NCBI GenBank assembly: GCA_021770755.1
Contig: JAETQI010000013.1
Span: 1-64,000 of the forward strand
Direction: 5' to 3'
Length of the DNA stretch: 64,000 bases
DNA from: Lachnospiraceae bacterium
GTDB taxonomy: Bacteria; Bacillota; Clostridia; Lachnospirales; Lachnospiraceae
Below are positions 27,204 to 36,482 of the stretch, piece after piece; the first letter of the stretch is position 1; the number at the start of each line of letters is the position of its first letter. The notes under the pieces were generated by a model. The model was not told the DNA's origin. It did no database searches and saw only the letters and a program-made list of their open reading frames with translations. A program made the position numbers and the translations under genes.

Positions 27204-29519
27204 ATGGAAAAGAATAAAATATACGAATTTACACAGGACGGTAATGCATGTGTCATAAAGGAGCCGCGCACGCCCAGATACTGGTATAATTATCTGTGGA
27301 ACGAGAACAGGTACTGCGCACAGGTCTCACAGATCGGACACGGACGAAGTTATTATCTCAGTGAACAGGCGGATATGTGCATGATAAACCGCGATGATGC
27401 GCGCTATGTATATCTACGGGACGAGGATACGCAGTCCTGCTGGAATATTGGACTGGGACCTCTGAACACAGCGGTAGAGAATTATCAGTGCATACACAGT
27501 ATCGGCTTTTCGCGGATGCAGTCAGATTATAAAGGTATACGGAGCGCATGGCGGATCTTTGTGCCGCAGGAAGGCTTTCATGAGATCTGGAGTCTGACGA
27601 TTCAGAATACAGGGGACAGAGCGAGAACATTAAGCATCTTTTCAGCGGTAAGCTTCTCGCTGGAAGGATTTTCCTACCCAAGATATTATGAGATGTATCG
27701 GTGCATGAAGACTGATTTTGACAGGGAATTAAATGGAATCTACTGTGATTCGTCACATCCTTTTGCGCCGCATGACCGATACCATGGTTTTCTTGCATCT
27801 TCCGAACCGGTCTATGCGTATGACGGGGATCTGTACAAATTTTGTGGTCCGACAAGCACCATCACGCAGCCAGATGCTTCTGCCTGTGCACTCTTCCAGC
27901 GCCCGGATGTGGTGATGGAGGGGAGAGATTGTACCAATTCCGAGGCGGCACTTTTTATTCTGGGCGGCGTGCTGCAGCATAAGATTATTCTGCAGCCGGG
28001 GGAGACAAAGGAAATTCATCTGATGTTTGGCATCAGCAACTCCCGCAAGGAGGCGAGAGATACTGTATCTGCAATATTGGACAGTGATGCTGTCGAGGCG
28101 GCGTTTGATCGGGCACAGAACTATTATTATCAGAAATATAGTTCTTTGTCCATACAGACGCCGGACGAAAAGATCAATCATATCATGAACAATTGGGTAA
28201 AGAAACAGGTGGATTTCTGCATTGTCGGGAAAAAAGGTGTCAGGGACAATTTGCAGATTGCAGCGGCACTGTTAAATTACAGGCAGGACAAGGCAAAGGA
28301 GGAGATTCTGGAATGTCTGCGGCATCAGTTTCAGGATGGCCATGCAGTCCTGACATGGTATCCTTATGATGATACGCGTTATTCAGACCAGCCGTTCTGG
28401 ATCATCTGGGCTGTCTGCCGGCTGATTAAGGAGACAGGCGACTTTGGGCTGCTAGATGAGCGTATCACATGGCAGGACGGCGGGGATGCAACGGTATTTG
28501 AGCATGTTAAGGCTGCGGTGGAAAGGCTGATCGCTGACAAGGGCAGAAACGGGCTGGTGCGCATTTACTTTGCGGATTGGAACGATGCCCTGAATATCAC
28601 CACGGACCCAGAGGCGGAATCGGTGATGCTCTCGCATCAGTTCTGTCTGGCGTTAAAGGAACTGGAACAGTTGATGAAAAAGTACGGAGACAGCGCGTAT
28701 GCCCGGAAACTTGCCACGGAATATGAGATATTAAAGAAGAGCATCAATGAAAAGGCATGGGACGGGAAATGGTACATGCGTGCGCTGAGTTCAGCGGAAA
28801 ATATCGGCTCTAAAGAAAGCCGCGGAAGCAGGATCTATCTGAATGCCCAGACGTGGGCGGTGCTTGGCGATGTGGCGGATGAGTCAAAGCTGCCTTTGGT
28901 GCTGCAGGCAGTGGACAGCATGGAGCATGACTTCGGATTTCCTTTAAATATGCCGCCCTATCCTGAATACTCACCAAATGTTGGAAGAATGTCAGGCATG
29001 CTTCCGGGGCTGTTTGAGAACGGAGGTGTGTACTGCCATGCGACAGGGTTCAAGATTCTGATGGATTGTAAGACAGGGCGCGGCGGCAAGGCTGTGGAGA
29101 CGTTAAAAAAGATCATGCCCGACAGTGACAAAAATTCTTCTATGCAGTCAGGGGCAGAGCCGTATGTGTTCACCAACTGCTATTCCACACATCCAGGGTA
29201 TTACGGGAAATCTTATCAGTCCTGGACGACTGGGACTTCGGCGTGGTGTCTGATGGGACTTTACGAGGGTATTATGGGCGTAAAGCATGATTACGACGGG
29301 CTCTGGATCGAACCATGCTTTCCGGCAGCATGGGAATGTGCGCAGATGAAACGACATTTCCGGAATGCGGATTATCATGTGGTTGTCAGAAATCCCGATC
29401 ATCTGGAAAAAGCTGCGGTACGGATTACAGTGGATGGAACATTGATATCCGGAAATATTCTGCCGGATTTTCGAGATGGTAAAATGCATGAGATAGAAGT
29501 ATTGCTGATACCGTCATAA
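27204..29519 (+). CDS. GH94-type glycoside phosphorylase
   Basis: A 771-residue protein starts at ATG 27204 behind GGAAAGGAGCAGG. The N-terminal beta-sandwich (TPRYWYNYLWNENRYCAQVSQIGHG) is followed by an (alpha/alpha)6 catalytic domain with YFADWNDALN, the GH94 motif holding the catalytic Asp, and conserved TGTSAWCLMGLYEGIMG near the end. GH94 enzymes cleave beta-glucosides such as cellobiose, laminaribiose or beta-1,2-glucan oligomers with phosphate, saving ATP. It is smaller than many cellobiose phosphorylases only at the C-terminus. In this locus it would salvage a beta-disaccharide freed by the hydrolases. The substrate is not certain. Confidence 0.85.
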   Translation: MEKNKIYEFTQDGNACVIKEPRTPRYWYNYLWNENRYCAQVSQIGHGRSYYLSEQADMCMINRDDARYVYLRDEDTQSCWNIGLGPLNTAVENYQCIHSIGFSRMQSDYKGIRSAWRIFVPQEGFHEIWSLTIQNTGDRARTLSIFSAVSFSLEGFSYPRYYEMYRCMKTDFDRELNGIYCDSSHPFAPHDRYHGFLASSEPVYAYDGDLYKFCGPTSTITQPDASACALFQRPDVVMEGRDCTNSEAALFILGGVLQHKIILQPGETKEIHLMFGISNSRKEARDTVSAILDSDAVEAAFDRAQNYYYQKYSSLSIQTPDEKINHIMNNWVKKQVDFCIVGKKGVRDNLQIAAALLNYRQDKAKEEILECLRHQFQDGHAVLTWYPYDDTRYSDQPFWIIWAVCRLIKETGDFGLLDERITWQDGGDATVFEHVKAAVERLIADKGRNGLVRIYFADWNDALNITTDPEAESVMLSHQFCLALKELEQLMKKYGDSAYARKLATEYEILKKSINEKAWDGKWYMRALSSAENIGSKESRGSRIYLNAQTWAVLGDVADESKLPLVLQAVDSMEHDFGFPLNMPPYPEYSPNVGRMSGMLPGLFENGGVYCHATGFKILMDCKTGRGGKAVETLKKIMPDSDKNSSMQSGAEPYVFTNCYSTHPGYYGKSYQSWTTGTSAWCLMGLYEGIMGVKHDYDGLWIEPCFPAAWECAQMKRHFRNADYHVVVRNPDHLEKAAVRITVDGTLISGNILPDFRDGKMHEIEVLLIPS

Positions 29520-29550
29520 AGAGAGTATCAGGAAAGGAAGAGGTAGAAGG

Positions 29551-31971
29551 ATGGAAAAACAGTATTTAGATAGTACAAAAACCCCGGAAGAACGCGCAAA
29601 ATTATTGCTGGCAGAACTGAGTCTTGATGAGAAGATGGCGCAGGTTGGCTGTATCTTTCCTTTTGGGGAAAACTATACAGATATGGGGAAAATATCGGCG
29701 GACACGCCTTTTGGGATCGGCGAAGTGAGCACGCTGGAAATGCGCCGGATCACGAGTCTGGAAGAGGCGGCCAGATGGCAGAGGAATGTGCAGAATATCG
29801 TGATGGAGAACAGTCCGCACCATATTCCGGCAATCTTTCATATGGAGGGGTTATGTGGAGCCTTTATTCAGGATACCACCAGTTTTCCGGCAGGGATCGG
29901 CAGGGGTTCGAGTTTTAATCCGGATCTGGAAGAACGGATTGCGGAGATTGTGAGCAGACAGGAAGCGGCGTGCGGTATCACACATATATTAGCGCCCGTG
30001 TTGGATATTTCAAGAGATTCCCGCATGGGGCGTCAGGGGGAAACTTACGGGGAGGACCCTGCGCTGGCATCAGCTATGGGAGCGGCTTACACCAGAGGTA
30101 TCCAGAAAGGGGAGACAGCAGGGAGAAAGACCGAAAGTGTGGCGAAACATTTTCTGGCGTTCCACAATTCACAGGGCGGAATCCATGGAACGCACAGCGA
30201 CACGCCACCGCGCCTTTTGCGTGAGATTTATGCAAAACCCTTTCAGGCTGCTATCGCGGAGTCTGGTCTGAAAGGAATCATGCCCAGCTACAATTCCATT
30301 GACGGAGAGCCGATGTCAGCATCGCATGAGTTGCTGTGCGGACTTCTGCGCGATGAGTTGGGATTTGAGGGTGTATGCATTAGTGATTACGGTGCTGTTG
30401 GCAATGTCCACCATGTGCAGCATATCGGGGAGACGGCAGCAGATGCAGGGCTGCGCTGTATGCAGGCGGGAATGGATATTGAAATGCCCAGCGTGACGGG
30501 ATATAATGAGGAACTGAAAAAACGGTTTGTGCGCGGCGAGGCTGATATAGCCCTGCTGGATGCGGCTGTGCTGCGCATTCTTGCCGCAAAGTTCCGAATG
30601 GGACTCTTTGAGCAGCCCTGCGCATTGGAGGGGGATATACTGCGGGATACTGTCTGCCATGAGTCGGATCGGAAAATTTCTCTGCAGTCAGCGAAAGAGT
30701 CACTGGTTTTATTGAAAAATAATGGAGTATTGCCGTTAAAGGGAATATCTAAAAAAATTGCCTTGATTGGTCCTCATGCGGATTGTGCCAGGAAATTTTT
30801 TGGCGGCTATACCCATATGTGTATGATGGAGTCCACATACGCGGTCGCCAATTCCATTGCCGGGGTGAGCGGTGTGGTGCAGGCAGACACTGCTCAGATC
30901 AGGACAATTCCGGGAACCAATATCCAGTCGGATGAGACGGAGGAGTTTGATGCCATACTGCGCCGTCAGAAACCATACTGCAGGAGTTTGCTGGAAGAGA
31001 TGAGGGACAGAATGCCGGAGAAGGAGATTCTCTATGCATACGGCTATCCTGTCGCGGGGGCGGATGAATCTCATTTTGCAGAGGCACTGCAGGCAGCGAA
31101 AGAGGCGGATCTTGTCATCATGACACTCGGCGGAAAACATGGAACCTGTTCCATGGCGTCCATGGGGGAAGGCGTGGACGCGAGCAATATCAATCTGCCG
31201 CCATGCCAGGAGGCATTTATCAGAAAAGCAGCTAAACTTGGAAAAACATTGATCGGCGTTCACTTTGACGGGAGGCCAATCTCAAGTGATGCTGCAGATT
31301 GCTGTCTGGATGCCATACTGGAAGCGTGGAGTCCGGCGGAGACCGGAGCGGAGGCAGTTGTCGGTGCGCTTCTTGGCGAGTATAGTCCAGGTGGAAAACT
31401 GCCAGTATCAGTGGCTCATCATGCAGGACAGATACCGGTTTATTACAACCATCCTTATGGTTCTGCATGGCATCAGGGCGAGAGTATCGGTTTTGTAAAC
31501 TATGTGGATTTGCCGCACACACCGCGGTATTATTTTGGGCACGGTCTTTCCTACACGACATTTGCTTATTCTGATCTGCGGATTTCCGAAAAGGAAGTCG
31601 ACGCGCAGGGAAGTATTATAATTGAAGTGTCAGTGTTCAACACTGGGGCGTATGAAGGCGATGAGGTGGTGCAGCTCTATCTCTCTGACAGATATGCGGA
31701 CATGACAAGACCGGTGAAGGAACTGGCTGGATTTAAGCGTGTATCGCTGAAACCGGGGCAGAAAGAGACAGTTGTGTTTGAGGTTATGGCAAACCAGATG
31801 GCGTTTCTTGACAGGGATATGCGCTGGAAGGTGGAGAAAGGTGTTATCGGAGTGGAGGTAGGAAGCTCCTCTGCGGACATCCGACTGACAGGTGAATACA
31901 GTGTGATAAATGACAGTTGGATCGAAGGCAGAAAAAGGGCTTTTTATGCTAAAGCATATGTGAAAGAGTAG
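29551..31971 (+). CDS. GH3 beta-glycosidase (canonical order)
   Basis: An 806-residue enzyme starts at ATG 29551 with AGGAAAGGAAGAGG upstream. It has the usual GH3 order: a (beta/alpha)8 domain (SLDEKMAQVGCIFPFG, APVLDISRDSRMGRQGETYGEDP, AKHFLAFHNSQGG, nucleophile Asp in GVCISDYGAVG near residue 277), the alpha/beta-sandwich (SLVLLKNNGVLPL...), then a C-terminal fibronectin-III-like domain (VFNTGAYEGDEVVQLYL). Sequence style is closer to beta-xylosidase/beta-glucosidase GH3 members than to the permuted enzyme upstream. No signal peptide is present. Two different GH3 enzymes in one operon suggest two beta-linkages or aglycones. Confidence 0.93.
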   Translation: MEKQYLDSTKTPEERAKLLLAELSLDEKMAQVGCIFPFGENYTDMGKISADTPFGIGEVSTLEMRRITSLEEAARWQRNVQNIVMENSPHHIPAIFHMEGLCGAFIQDTTSFPAGIGRGSSFNPDLEERIAEIVSRQEAACGITHILAPVLDISRDSRMGRQGETYGEDPALASAMGAAYTRGIQKGETAGRKTESVAKHFLAFHNSQGGIHGTHSDTPPRLLREIYAKPFQAAIAESGLKGIMPSYNSIDGEPMSASHELLCGLLRDELGFEGVCISDYGAVGNVHHVQHIGETAADAGLRCMQAGMDIEMPSVTGYNEELKKRFVRGEADIALLDAAVLRILAAKFRMGLFEQPCALEGDILRDTVCHESDRKISLQSAKESLVLLKNNGVLPLKGISKKIALIGPHADCARKFFGGYTHMCMMESTYAVANSIAGVSGVVQADTAQIRTIPGTNIQSDETEEFDAILRRQKPYCRSLLEEMRDRMPEKEILYAYGYPVAGADESHFAEALQAAKEADLVIMTLGGKHGTCSMASMGEGVDASNINLPPCQEAFIRKAAKLGKTLIGVHFDGRPISSDAADCCLDAILEAWSPAETGAEAVVGALLGEYSPGGKLPVSVAHHAGQIPVYYNHPYGSAWHQGESIGFVNYVDLPHTPRYYFGHGLSYTTFAYSDLRISEKEVDAQGSIIIEVSVFNTGAYEGDEVVQLYLSDRYADMTRPVKELAGFKRVSLKPGQKETVVFEVMANQMAFLDRDMRWKVEKGVIGVEVGSSSADIRLTGEYSVINDSWIEGRKRAFYAKAYVKE

Positions 31972-31993
31972 ATTTGGTATAGGAGATAAAGTG

Positions 31994-33538
31994 ATGGATA
32001 ACAAAATACCTGCAATAAAAGATTTAAACGGGATCCCTACGCTGTATGTGAATGGTGCGCCATTCTTTGCTTATGCCGGGGAGGTACACAATTCTTCGGC
32101 ATGCAGTCTGGAATATATGGAAAGGCATGTCTGGGATAAAATAGACGGGCTGCAACTGAACACGCTTGTAGTTCCGGTGTATTGGGAGCAGCTCGAACCG
32201 GAGGAGGGTGTATTTCAATATGAGATTGTTGAAGGTCTGCTCAAACAGGCAAAACAGCGGGACATGCACCTTGTCCTGCTGTGGTTCGGGCTGTGGAAAA
32301 ATGCGGAATCCATGTATGTGCCGGGGTGGATGAAAAAAGACAGCCGGAAATATTTCAGGGCTGAAAAGGGAAGCCATGAGAAATTGAACACAATCTCGCC
32401 GTTTTGTGAGGCGGCCGTGGAAAGGGACGCCGCCGCGTTTGCGAAACTGATGGAACATATTAAAACGCAGGATGAGAATCATTCCACGGTCATTGCCGTA
32501 CAGGTGGAGAATGAGGTGGGGCTGCTTGGAACCGGGCGGGATCACTGTGCCGTGGCGGAGGAAAGATTTGCGCGGCAGATACCGGAGCAGCTCGCGGCGG
32601 AGTATCAGGCTAGCGGAACATGGGCAGAAGCATTCGGGGCGGATGCCAGTGAATATTTTATGGCGTACTATTTTGCCAGCGCACTGGAACGGATCGCATC
32701 CGGAGGGCGTGCTGTGTATCCGCTCCCATGCTATACCAATGCCTGGTTAAAGCAGCACCCGTGGTACGCCGGTTCGTATCCCTCCGGCGGCCCAGTTAAG
32801 GATGTGCACCGGATCTGGAAGAGAACCGCGCCATCCCTGTTTACGCTGGCGCCCGATATCTATGTGCCGTATACAGCCGAAGTGACGGAGGAGTACGGAT
32901 ATGAGGGAAATCCCCTGTTTATCCCGGAAGTGAGAAAGGATGCTGTGACGTCGTCCTACTGCCTGTATGCCTTTTTGAAGTGTCATGCGATCTGTTATTC
33001 GCCTTTTGGCATTGAGGATCTGGGGCTTCTGCCTGAGGAAGTGGAGAAGCCTTCGCCGGAGGTGATGGCAGCACTGAATATCAATCCGGCAGTGTTTGCG
33101 ACAGATGGCGGCAGCAAATATCTGGGAAAGACATACCGCCTGCTGTGGAACCTGGAGCCGCTGTATCTGAAATACCGTGGAACAGATGCCATGCAATGTT
33201 ATATAAAAAAGTCGGAGACAGATACGGGCACTTATTTGCGCTTTCAGAAGTATCAGGTTATCATTGACTATATGCCGACAGCTCCGGCAAAACCGGTGGC
33301 GGCAGGTGCAGTTATTGCGCTGGGTGAAAATCAGTTTTTGATCGCGGGAATGATGAGCAGACTGACCTTTCTGGCAGAAGATAATGATACTGGAAAGGTT
33401 GCGATATTAAAGCTGCAGGAGGGCAGGATTGAGAGGGGAGAGTGGATTCCGACAAGGACTTTAAACGGGGATGAACAGATCATGCTCAGTCTGGGAGAAA
33501 TGCCGTCGTGTCTTTATGTGGAGTTGTATCAATATTAG
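31994..33538 (+). CDS. GH35/GH42-like beta-galactosidase (DUF5597 type)
   Basis: A 514-residue enzyme; ATG 31994 is preferred over GTG 31991 because AGGAG lies 9 nt before it. The barrel begins VNGAPFFAYAGEVHNSS and continues with LNTLVVPVYWEQLEPEEG. The acid/base Glu is in VIAVQVENEVGLLG, and the nucleophile is probably the Glu in PLFIPEVRKDA. This pattern is that of DUF5597-type GH35/GH42-like proteins in clan GH-A. It is the last gene of the operon and is followed by a strong hairpin. Activity on beta-galactosides is the family expectation, not shown by the sequence. Confidence 0.8.
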   Translation: MDNKIPAIKDLNGIPTLYVNGAPFFAYAGEVHNSSACSLEYMERHVWDKIDGLQLNTLVVPVYWEQLEPEEGVFQYEIVEGLLKQAKQRDMHLVLLWFGLWKNAESMYVPGWMKKDSRKYFRAEKGSHEKLNTISPFCEAAVERDAAAFAKLMEHIKTQDENHSTVIAVQVENEVGLLGTGRDHCAVAEERFARQIPEQLAAEYQASGTWAEAFGADASEYFMAYYFASALERIASGGRAVYPLPCYTNAWLKQHPWYAGSYPSGGPVKDVHRIWKRTAPSLFTLAPDIYVPYTAEVTEEYGYEGNPLFIPEVRKDAVTSSYCLYAFLKCHAICYSPFGIEDLGLLPEEVEKPSPEVMAALNINPAVFATDGGSKYLGKTYRLLWNLEPLYLKYRGTDAMQCYIKKSETDTGTYLRFQKYQVIIDYMPTAPAKPVAAGAVIALGENQFLIAGMMSRLTFLAEDNDTGKVAILKLQEGRIERGEWIPTRTLNGDEQIMLSLGEMPSCLYVELYQY

Positions 33539-33542
33539 ATTT

Positions 33543-33612
33543 AGGAATCGTCGCAAAACAACTTGTGTAGATGACAAGTCAGATGCACAAGTTATTTCAA
33601 GACGATTCCTTA
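33543..33612 (+). terminator. Long nested hairpin at the operon end
   Basis: AGGAATCGTC (33543-33552) pairs exactly with GACGATTCCT (33601-33610). Inside it AACTTGTG (33560-33567) pairs with CACAAGTT (33586-33593). It is probably a terminator, although the T run is short. Confidence 0.65.
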
Positions 33613-33665
33613 CTTACAAAGGGGTTAGGTAAATTCCTTTTTCAGATTATTGATGTATTTATACA

Positions 33666-33845
33666 TTGATAGCGGCCATGATCGGAGGAAAACTTTTTGG
33701 TATCATAGGTATAATATTCTTCCTCCCGCTCATGGCAGTGGTGGTTGAACTTGTCAGGCCGCCTTTAGGCGGAACCGCAATATGCCCCTGGAGGGGGCAA
33801 TCCAGACCACCAGCAGGGCTGGCGGTTGAGCCGGACGGGCCGTGA
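33666..33845 (+). pseudogene. C-terminal remnant of an AI-2E-type transporter, in structured DNA
   Basis: The frame reads LIAAMIGGKLFGIIGIIFFL followed by PLMAVVVELVR, which matches the conserved C-terminal helix region of AI-2E family (PF01594) exporters. Nothing of the first 300 residues precedes it. From about 33739 the DNA becomes GC-rich with several stems (CCGCC/GGCGG, TGCCCC/GGGGCA, AACCGC/GCGGTT, GGTGGT/ACCACC), so a structured RNA or terminator may overlap the end. Apart from this remnant, the 33613-34003 stretch holds no gene. Confidence 0.5.
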
Positions 33846-34003
33846 TTTCATGCGTTTATGCTGCCTTAGACAGTTGCATGTCTTTCAAAATGTGTGTATA
33901 CTTTATATGGAAGATGGCAGGAATTTATCTCTGACAGTGCCTGCATGATGAGGGTCAAAAGGTCTTTTTTGGCTGTGATGAGTAGATCAGATGTGTGAGG
34001 GGA

Positions 34004-34723
34004 ATGAGAACATTGAAAACGATATTGTTGATCGAGGATGACAGGGATTTGAATGCGGGGCTGGCGTGCGATCTGGAGATGGAGCGGTACGAGGTGCTGT
34101 CCGCATTCACGCTCGCGGAGGGGCAGCGGATTCTGGACGAGGGTGCACCGGATCTGATCCTGCTGGACGGAAATCTGCCGGATGGGGACGGCTTTGATTT
34201 TTGCAGGAAAGTCAGATCCGAATATGACATTCCCGTCATTTTTCTGACGGCGAGGGATATGGAGCAGGAGGAACTGCAGGGCTTTGACTGCGGGGCGGAT
34301 GACTATATCACAAAGCCGTTCAGAATGCCGGTACTCCACAGACGGATACAGGCGGCGCTCCGCAGGACGGGTACGCGGGAGGAGCGCCGCCTGTACGACG
34401 ACGGATGTCTGCGCATCGATTTTGACCAGATGACCGCGGCGCGGGAGGATGAGCCGCTTACAATGACACCGACTGAATTCAGGATCCTGCGGCTGTTGAT
34501 AGCAAACGCGGACAAGGTCATGACGAAGCGCCTGCTGCTGGAAAAGATATGGGACGTCAGCGGAAATTTCGTGGATGAGCACGCGGTGGCGGTGAACATC
34601 AACCGTTTGCGGAAGAAGCTCGAAACGCAGGATCACGAGTATATCAGGACGCTGTACGGCGTGGGATATCAGTGGCAGAGCAGGGAAAAAGGATTAAAAG
34701 ATGGAGGAAACGGGATAAGATGA
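34004..34723 (+). CDS. OmpR-family response regulator
   Basis: A 239-residue regulator starts at ATG 34004 behind GTGAGGGG. The receiver domain (LIEDDRDLNAGL, phospho-Asp in LILLDGNLPDGDGF, ITKPF) is followed by a winged-helix DNA-binding domain (LTMTPTEFRILRLLIAN...VDEHAVAVNINRLRKKLE). The stop overlaps the ATG of the kinase gene. With the kinase and the ABC exporter downstream it forms a Bce/Vra-like set that usually senses and resists peptide antibiotics or cell-wall stress. Confidence 0.93.
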   Translation: MRTLKTILLIEDDRDLNAGLACDLEMERYEVLSAFTLAEGQRILDEGAPDLILLDGNLPDGDGFDFCRKVRSEYDIPVIFLTARDMEQEELQGFDCGADDYITKPFRMPVLHRRIQAALRRTGTREERRLYDDGCLRIDFDQMTAAREDEPLTMTPTEFRILRLLIANADKVMTKRLLLEKIWDVSGNFVDEHAVAVNINRLRKKLETQDHEYIRTLYGVGYQWQSREKGLKDGGNGIR

Positions 34724-35667
34724 ACTGGATCGTGCTTGGAAGCGCCGCGCTTTTGTTTGCGGCGTCTGTAGCTATTTTGCTGTATGTCAGAAAAGGGCTT
34801 GTGCAGTATACAACGCAGTTGGTGTACAGTCTTGACGCCGTACTCGCGGGGGAGGCATGGGTCGATCTGCGGGAAGACAGGGAGACATTGAACGGAAAGC
34901 TGCAGGCGAAGCTGTGTCAGCTCAATGAGGTGCTGGAACAGAGGTCAGAGGAGAACCTCCGACAGCGAAAACAATTGGAGGCGATCATTTCCGATATCTC
35001 GCATCAGGTCAAAGCGCCGATCGCAGGCATACGGATGTACCATGATCTGCTGAGCCGCCAGGGACTCAGTGAGGACAGGAGGGCAGCGTTTCTGGCGGCG
35101 GTGGAGCATCAGGTGGACAAGCTGGAATTTTTTATGAAGAGCATGATCCGCATGTCCCGGCTCGAGACAGGGATCGTGCAGGTGCAGCCCAAAAGAAATT
35201 CGATATCTGAGTTGATCGCACAGGCGGTCTGTGACGTGGCGCTGAAAGCTGAAAAGAAAATGATCGATATCGTCATTGACGGAAGCATCGAAGACACGGG
35301 ATCCGGCAGCGAGGAAATGACCGCGTATTTTGATGCCCGGTGGACAGCCGAGGCAGTGTTCAACATTCTGGACAACAGCGTGAAATATACGCAGAGCGGC
35401 GGAAAGATCATTATTTCAGCCAGAAAGACGGATTTTTTCGTGCGGATCGGTATCAAAGACAATGGAAAGGGCATTGCGGAGGCGAGGATCCCGCTGATCT
35501 TTAAGCGGTTCTACAGGGAGCCGGAGTCTGCCGGTGTCGAGGGCGTCGGCATCGGTCTGTATCTGGCGCGCGAGATCGTGATGAACCAGAGAGGATTTAT
35601 CGAAGTGCACTCCAAAGAGGGGGAGGGCACGGAGGTCTTTGTGAGCCTTCCGGCAGCGAGATCTTAA
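34720..35667 (+). CDS. Sensor histidine kinase, Bce/Vra-like
   Basis: A 315-residue kinase starts at ATG 34720 in an ATGA overlap with the regulator. One N-terminal membrane segment (NWIVLGSAALLFAASVAILLY) leaves almost no extracellular sensor. The H-box is ISDISHQVKAPIAGI, followed by the N-box (NILDNSVKY), the G1-box (DNGKGIA) and the G2-box (GVGIGLYLA). Kinases with such a reduced sensor usually read the state of a partner ABC transporter, and one is encoded next. An intrinsic terminator follows. Confidence 0.92.
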   Translation: MNWIVLGSAALLFAASVAILLYVRKGLVQYTTQLVYSLDAVLAGEAWVDLREDRETLNGKLQAKLCQLNEVLEQRSEENLRQRKQLEAIISDISHQVKAPIAGIRMYHDLLSRQGLSEDRRAAFLAAVEHQVDKLEFFMKSMIRMSRLETGIVQVQPKRNSISELIAQAVCDVALKAEKKMIDIVIDGSIEDTGSGSEEMTAYFDARWTAEAVFNILDNSVKYTQSGGKIIISARKTDFFVRIGIKDNGKGIAEARIPLIFKRFYREPESAGVEGVGIGLYLAREIVMNQRGFIEVHSKEGEGTEVFVSLPAARS

Positions 35668-35692
35668 CAGTTCCTTATGATTCCTGTGAATA

Positions 35693-35748
35693 TAAGATTA
35701 TCTCAAAACTGTTACTTTTTTGAGAACAGTTTGTGATAATCTTTTTCT
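35693..35748 (+). terminator. Strong intrinsic terminator before the ABC genes
   Basis: AAGATTATC...CAAAACTGTT pairs with AACAGTTTG...GATAATCTT and is followed by TTTTTCT. The ABC genes therefore likely have their own promoter in 35749-35795. Confidence 0.85.
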
Positions 35749-35795
35749 ATTCTTATTTTAGAATTTTTTAGAATTTTTGATCAGGAGGGGAAACC

Positions 35796-36482
35796 ATGAA
35801 CTACATTTTGGAGACAAAGGATCTGAAAAAATATTACGGCAGGGAGCCCAATATCACAAGGGCGCTGGACGGTGTCAGCGTGGCGGTGGAGCAGGGGGAG
35901 TTTGTGTCGATCATCGGAACGAGCGGCAGCGGGAAGTCGACGCTGCTCAACATGCTCGGCGGGCTGGATATACCGACCTCGGGCAGTGTGAAGATCCGCG
36001 GCAGGGAGATCGGGCAGATGAACGATGAGCAACTGACGGTATTTCGCAGGCGGAATATCGGGTTTGTGTTTCAGAATTACAACCTGGTTCCGATCTTAAA
36101 TGTCTATCAGAATATCGTGCTGCCGATCGAGCTTGACGGCAACAAAGTGGATAAAGCGTATGTGAACAGGATCATTCAGACACTGCATCTGGAGGGAAAA
36201 CTTGACAATCTGCCAAACAATCTCTCAGGCGGGCAGCAGCAGCGCGTGGCGATCGCACGTGCGCTGGCGGGCAAACCGGCGATCATGCTTGCCGACGAAC
36301 CGACTGGAAATCTGGACTCGAAGACTTCGCTGGAAGTGATGCAGCTGCTGCGGATGACCAGCACGGAATTTGGGCAGACACTCCTCATGATCACACACAA
36401 TCCCGAGATCGCGCAGATCGCAGACCGGATGATCCATATCGAGGATGGAAAGATCAGGAAGCAGGGGGATGAAGCGAGATGA
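35796..36482 (+). CDS. ABC transporter ATPase (BceA/LolD-like)
   Basis: A 228-residue ATPase starts at ATG 35796 after TCAGGAGGGG. It has Walker A (GTSGSGKSTLLN), Q-loop (FVFQNYNLVP), signature (LSGGQQQRVAIARAL), Walker B plus D-loop (AIMLADEPTGNLDS) and H-loop (LMITHN). This subfamily powers FtsX-type permeases in peptide-antibiotic resistance, lipoprotein release or cell-envelope sensing. Its stop overlaps the permease start (ATGA at 36479). The preceding two-component genes make a resistance or detoxification role likely. Confidence 0.95.
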   Translation: MNYILETKDLKKYYGREPNITRALDGVSVAVEQGEFVSIIGTSGSGKSTLLNMLGGLDIPTSGSVKIRGREIGQMNDEQLTVFRRRNIGFVFQNYNLVPILNVYQNIVLPIELDGNKVDKAYVNRIIQTLHLEGKLDNLPNNLSGGQQQRVAIARALAGKPAIMLADEPTGNLDSKTSLEVMQLLRMTSTEFGQTLLMITHNPEIAQIADRMIHIEDGKIRKQGDEAR

